Shown here: in pieces, positions 48,602 through 51,662 of the stretch | Numbering within the stretch: position 1 is the first letter of the stretch | Layout: the number at the start of each line of letters is the position of its first letter | Origin: Psychrobacter piechaudii | GTDB lineage: Bacteria; Pseudomonadota; Gammaproteobacteria; Pseudomonadales; Moraxellaceae | DNA length: 51,662 nucleotides | NCBI RefSeq assembly: GCF_900162825.1 | Contig: NZ_FUGE01000081.1 | Location: 1 to 51,662, forward strand | Direction of reading: 5' to 3' | The notes under the pieces: generated by a model | The model's input: the letters and a program-made list of their open reading frames with translations, nothing else | Told to the model about the DNA's origin: nothing | The model's database searches: none | Program-made: the position numbers and the translations under genes

Positions 48602-48643
48602 CAAGCTGTATATTTAAATCGCTTAACTTAAATAGTTACTACT

Positions 48644-48683
48644 AAACTCAAGATGATCTTTTCGGTTGTCTTGAGTTTTTTTT
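48644..48683 (+). terminator. Terminator after the acidic protein gene
   Basis: AAACTCAAGA (48644-48653) pairs with TCTTGAGTTT (48669-48678) around a 15-base loop, then five more T. Confidence 0.9.
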
Positions 48684-48744
48684 GTTCAGATAGAGAAAAA
48701 TAATTTAAATAATGAGCCCATCCCGAAATCTGTGTAACTGCAAT

Positions 48745-50026
48745 TTAGATTAAATGCTTACTAACGCGCTCATCGAACATAATCATAAAGCGATTAAGAG
48801 CAGACGTCCAGTTACGGATAGGCATCGACCACTTTTTAGACGCTTGGCTCGTGGCTAGATAAATAACCTTAAACGCTGCTTGATCAGATGGGAATATCTT
48901 ACGCTTATTCACAGCGGTACGAATCACGCTATTTAATGACTCGATAGCATTGGTCGTATAAATGGCTTTTCTGATGTCTTTCGGGTAATCAAAGAACACC
49001 GTTAAGCCCTCCCAATTATTGCGCCAAGAGGTAACTACATGCGGGTATTTATCGCCCCAGACCTCATTAAACTGCTCAAGGTTAGCCTCTGCCAGCTCAA
49101 GCGTATCAGTGCCATAAACCGCCTTTAAACCAGCAGCTACTTTTCTCCTATCTTTCCATGGTACAAACTTCATAGAGTAACGTACCATATGCACAATACA
49201 TAGCTGAACCTGTGTGTTTGGATATACTGTATTAATTGCCTCACTAAAGCCTTTTAAGCCATCGACACAGGCAATAAGAATATCTTGTACCCCACGGTTT
49301 TGTAGTTCAGTGAGAACGCCTAGCCAGAACTTAGCGCCTTCATTCTCTGATACCCACATACCCAGCAGCTCTTTTTTGCCTTCAAGGTTGACGCCTAAAG
49401 CCAGATAGATGGCTTTATTAATGATTTGCTTGTCTTGACGTATTTTAACGACAATACAGTCTAAATAAACGATAGGATATAAGCTACTTAGTGGCCGGTT
49501 CTGCCATGCTGTGATGTCATCTATGATGTTGTCAGTAACTCTGGAAACGAGGCTCGTTGAGATATTAACGTCATAGATATCTTTGATACTCTCAACAATC
49601 TCAGTGGTTGTCTGACCTTTGGCGTATGAGCGAGGATCAGCAAGTGTCTGGGAGACACTTGCCCGAAGCGCAAGACGTAAGGCTAAGCCTGTAGTGAAAT
49701 ATGATTTTATCATCGAGCCCAGTGATACGGGTTTGGTGTTTGCCAACCAATACAGGATCAAAGCTTCCTTCACGGTCTCTGGGGGTGGATATCTCAAGAT
49801 CCCCTGTGTCGCTGCGGACTGTCTTTTTGGTGTGACCGTTACGCTTGTTTGGCTTATCCGCCTTCTCATGCTTGGGGTAGCCAAGATGTTCTTCCATCTC
49901 GGCTTCTAAGGCAGTGTCAATAAATGACTGCATGAGCTGTTTTTGAAATGCTTTAATATCTTCAAAGCTGCCAACGTGTTTGGCCATTTGTTCGGCTAGT
50001 TTTTTTAGTTCTATTTGTTTTGTCAT
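48745..50026 (-). pseudogene. IS256-family transposase, split by a 67-bp insertion
   Basis: Mutator-like DDE transposase. The N-terminal part (from 50026) reads MTKQIELKKLAEQMAKHVGS through STPRDREGSFDPVLVGKHQT, then KIIFHY. There the frame runs into inserted DNA and stops at 49637-49639. The rest resumes in another frame at AKGQTTTEIVESIKDIYDV and continues to 48745. It has IVYLDCIVVKIRQ (first Asp), LIACVDGLKGF (second Asp) and IYTTNAIESLNSVIR (Glu). Removing 67 bases (49624-49690) rejoins both parts as IIFHYAKGQ, which is the family sequence. The transposase is therefore inactive unless the frame is restored. Confidence 0.9.
49624..49690. mobile_element. 67-bp hairpin-rich insertion inside the IS256 transposase
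   Basis: This segment is extra to the transposase reading frame. It holds a perfect 10-bp stem GCAAGTGTCT/AGACACTTGC (49640-49649 and 49653-49662, loop GGG), a possible CTTGC/GCAAG stem just after it, and AGGCT/AGCCT near its end. On the minus strand TAC occurs on both sides and may be a 3-bp target duplication. It may be a non-autonomous miniature element; I do not recognise the family. Confidence 0.65.
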
Positions 50027-50085
50027 TGCTTATTCTCCTTTACTATGAATTATAAGCAGTTACACAAAGTTTAGGAAAGTCTCCC

Positions 50086-50199
50086 AAGGACAGCGTAAGC
50101 TTAGATACCAAGGCGGTGATCAAAGCCCATCCTGAGCTACTCACTCAGTTCAGTAAAATCCGTCAGGGTAGTCGTCGTTTTGTTGTCTTAAACGATTAA
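50086..50199 (+). pseudogene. 3' remnant of a gene cut by the IS256 element
   Basis: An open frame enters from the IS end and reads KDSVSLDTKAVIKAHPELLT, then QFSKIRQGSRRFVVLND and a stop at 50197-50199 (37 codons). A proper terminator follows at 50250-50276, as expected after a real gene. Its 5' part is not on the other side of the IS. I do not recognise the family; the downstream neighbour suggests an integrated-element gene. Confidence 0.6.
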
Positions 50200-50249
50200 C
50201 CTGCTATCTATTCTAATCAACACACACAAACCAAATCTAGCGCATAACC

Positions 50250-50276
50250 GCCCACCTATCAAAGGTGGGCTTTTTT
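50250..50276 (+). terminator. Terminator after the truncated gene
   Basis: GCCCACCT (50250-50257), loop ATCAA, AGGTGGGC (50263-50270): a perfect stem followed by six T. Confidence 0.93.
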
Positions 50277-50308
50277 ATGGCTAACTAAAACATATAAGGA
50301 ATATCACC

Positions 50309-51226
50309 ATGATTAAAGGTCTCACCATAACCCCACCAGTATTAGGTCGTATCAGCATTGGACGTGTCATTGTAAAAGATGGCAAGCGTCTGCCTGCCAA
50401 AGACGATCAATTTACCATCACCAGCCAAGTCCAAAATAAAGACGGATGGATCAATCATCCACTAGACGAAAAACTACGCGCAAATAATGACGGTAAGCTC
50501 AGACAAATACCCGTGCGTATGCTGTTTAATGATCCGACACTAAATCTGCGAGCTGAGTACACACTGTTTGATCGGCAAACGGGCAGACCGCTATGTGTGG
50601 GTGACGGTGAGCAGTGTCAGCGCCGAACCAATAATGGCGTTGAGCAACTGCCGTGTCCATCACCTGAGCGCTGTCCATTAGCGCAAGGCGGTGCTTGTAA
50701 ACCTTACGGTAGGCTCTACGTCAATCTGTCTGAGGACGATGAGCTGGGCACGTTTATCTTTCGCACGACTGGCTTTAATAGTATTCGCACACTGGCAGCA
50801 AGACTCAGCTACTTTGCTGCAGTATCCGGCAATAAGCTGTCGTGTTTACCACTACAATTAACCCTAAGAGGTAAAAGCACAACGCAAAGCTATCGCACGC
50901 CAATTTACTTTGTCGATTTGACCTTGCGTGATGGGGTGACGCTGAAAGATGCGGTATCTAACGCGCAAGCTATTGATACGGAGCTTAGAGAACACGGCTT
51001 TGATCAAGCTGCGTTAGAAGCAGCAGCGAAGCTTGGCTATGTCAGCTCAGCCTTTGAGATTGATAGTGATGAGGCATTTGCAGTCGTGGAAGAGTTTTAT
51101 CCAGTCGAGACAGGCTATTCTGGTCAACATCAAGGTGAGCATGAGCCCTTAAATCATGGCTTAGCCAATAATGACGTGACTAGCATTGAGCAGGGGCTAC
51201 GGCAAAGCGTGACGGCGGTGAGCTAG
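50309..51226 (+). CDS. Cysteine-cluster protein, probable recombination-directionality-factor/'hydrolase or metal-binding' family
   Basis: 305 aa, soluble. A cluster of five cysteines (Cys96, 103, 116, 122, 130, in the region from CVGDGEQC to CPLAQGGACKPYG) looks metal-binding. The upstream LRQIPVRMLFNDPTLNLRAEY and downstream RLYVNLSEDDELGTFIFRTT, FNSIRTLAARLSYFAA complete a conserved core. The pattern recalls the Gp3-like recombination directionality factor family found on phages, integrative elements and genomic islands, often annotated 'hydrolase or metal-binding protein'. The assignment is from memory of the pattern, so function is uncertain. AAGGA lies 8 bases before the ATG. Its own terminator follows. 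Confidence 0.7.
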   Translation: MIKGLTITPPVLGRISIGRVIVKDGKRLPAKDDQFTITSQVQNKDGWINHPLDEKLRANNDGKLRQIPVRMLFNDPTLNLRAEYTLFDRQTGRPLCVGDGEQCQRRTNNGVEQLPCPSPERCPLAQGGACKPYGRLYVNLSEDDELGTFIFRTTGFNSIRTLAARLSYFAAVSGNKLSCLPLQLTLRGKSTTQSYRTPIYFVDLTLRDGVTLKDAVSNAQAIDTELREHGFDQAALEAAAKLGYVSSAFEIDSDEAFAVVEEFYPVETGYSGQHQGEHEPLNHGLANNDVTSIEQGLRQSVTAVS

Positions 51227-51251
51227 TAAAGCTAACACACGCACACGGCAT

Positions 51252-51285
51252 AAAAAGGAGCTGTTACATGCAGCTCCTTTTTTTT
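51252..51285 (+). terminator. Terminator after the Cys-cluster gene
   Basis: AAAAAGGAGCTG (51252-51263), loop TTACATG, CAGCTCCTTTTT (51271-51282): a perfect 12-bp stem with further T. Confidence 0.93.
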
Positions 51286-51305
51286 ATTAGCTGTGTCAAA
51301 AGCTA

Positions 51306-51318
51306 GCTGTCGGACAGC
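51306..51318. promoter_or_regulatory. 13-bp palindrome upstream of the alpA remnant
   Basis: GCTGTC-G-GACAGC is perfect. It lies 79 bases before the alpA-like ATG. A second, smaller dyad, TATGAG (51356-51361) facing CTCATA (51372-51377), lies closer to the gene. Either could be an operator. Confidence 0.4.
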
Positions 51319-51396
51319 ATGGGATGCAGTAAAAAATTATAGGACTCGGTAAGGATATGAGGGGAAACGCTCTCATACACTTATAAGGAGCAAATC

Positions 51397-51522
51397 ATGG
51401 AAAATTTGAATGTTAACAATCAAACTGAAACTGAGAATTTGAGTGCGATACGAATGCCACGGATGTTACCACTGAAAGAGGTTATACACTTTACTGGACT
51501 AAGTATAGTCATAGCCCCATAA
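51397..51522 (+). pseudogene. AlpA/excisionase-like regulator, interrupted by an IS630-type element
   Basis: ATG at 51397 with AAGGAG 6 bases upstream. The 41-aa frame ends RMPRMLPLKEVIHFTGLS followed by IVIAP and a stop. The part before IVIAP is the start of the AlpA/MerR-like helix-turn-helix (RLLRLKEVxxxTGLSRxTIY in family members). The frame therefore breaks exactly inside the DNA-binding helix, where the next element begins. AlpA proteins control excision or integrase expression of prophages and islands. Confidence 0.7.
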
Positions 51523-51662
51523 ATAAGATACACTGATAAGATGGCATATTCAAAAGACTACAGACAAATGATATTAGACAAGCTTGACGAAGGTTACAGT
51601 TATCGAGAGCTTGCCGAAGAATATCAAATCAGTACAACGACAATTCAGCGTTGGAAAAAGAA
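51504..51662 (+). mobile_element. IS630-type insertion sequence, left part
   Basis: Starts at a TA within the interrupted alpA frame, as expected for IS630 insertion at TA. The left end reads TATAGTCATAGCCCC. The element runs off the window, so the right end and duplication cannot be checked. Confidence 0.6.
51541..51662 (+). CDS. IS630-type transposase N-terminus (partial)
   Basis: ATG at 51541, open to the window edge. MAYSKDYRQMILDKLDEGYS followed by YRELAEEYQISTTTIQRWKK is a helix-turn-helix of the kind that starts IS630-family (and some IS3-family) transposases. The catalytic part is outside the window. Confidence 0.7.
   Translation, partial: MAYSKDYRQMILDKLDEGYSYRELAEEYQISTTTIQRWKK

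Larger units (their letters stand above)
48714..50083. mobile_element. IS256-family insertion sequence
   Basis: About 1.37 kb. The ends carry imperfect inverted repeats of about 28 bases (48714-48741 and 50056-50083), matching at about 21 positions and sharing TGTGTAACTGC. They flank a transposase on the minus strand. No 8-9-bp target duplication is seen: the left flank is TAAATAAT and the right flank is CCAAGGAC. The element itself is broken by a 67-bp insertion. The exact outer edges are uncertain by a few bases. Confidence 0.85.

Overview
The window looks like chromosome of a Psychrobacter-type gammaproteobacterium (Moraxellaceae). I base this on the moderate-to-low G+C, the gene neighbourhoods (leuS-lptE-holA; dut followed closely by an algC-type mutase and argB; a fused NMN adenylyltransferase/Nudix protein; nfuA; a tandem pair of wax ester synthases) and the protein sequences. 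I could not run a database search, so the genus is an inference.

Layout. 1-757: 3' part of an IS200/IS605-type tnpB, cut by the window edge and broken by a frameshift, ending in a hairpin. 960-8646: housekeeping and transport genes: NMN adenylyltransferase/Nudix, an EamA-type permease, a PaeA/YtfL-like CBS membrane protein, nfuA, metY and a PfkB/adenosine kinase. 8647-9261: a long AT-rich gene-free stretch with two DnaA-box-like sites and two palindromes. 9262-13873: a histidine phosphatase, a PreP-like M16 metallopeptidase and a small membrane protein. 13886-16687: two wax ester synthase/DGAT paralogues in one operon. 16920-27197: thiG, a LysM-SPOR envelope protein, a membrane-anchored DUF2726 protein, a clade-2 catalase, an acyl-CoA synthetase, an aldo/keto reductase and a metallo-beta-lactamase-fold hydrolase. 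27449-27524: tRNA-Lys(UUU). 27701-31316: macAB. 31553-35992: leuS-lptE-holA. 36230-40002: an ArsC/Spx-type reductase, then argB, phosphomannomutase/phosphoglucomutase and dut. 40100-45852: mgtE, rep, ompW, hemB. 46375-48601: a Tat-exported LD-carboxypeptidase and a very acidic repetitive protein of unknown role.

From about 48714 the window becomes accessory. An IS256-family element is inactivated by a 67-bp hairpin-rich insertion and shows no target duplication. It abuts the 3' stump of a lost gene. Then follow a cysteine-cluster protein of the type annotated as recombination-directionality factor or 'hydrolase or metal-binding protein', and an AlpA/excisionase-like gene cut by an IS630-type element that runs off the window. 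This reads as the decayed edge of an integrated element.

How the genes fit together. The wax ester synthases use acyl-CoA, which the acyl-CoA synthetase at 22.9 kb could supply. MacAB, LptE, OmpW, the LysM-SPOR protein and the exported LD-carboxypeptidase serve the cell envelope. Catalase and NfuA relate to oxidative stress and Fe-S repair. No CRISPR array, rRNA operon or clearly recognisable new defence system is present. The least explained items are the acidic protein (47711), the 67-bp insertion in the IS256 transposase, the DnaA-box region at 8.9 kb, and degenerate 15-17-nt tandem repeats in several intergenic gaps.
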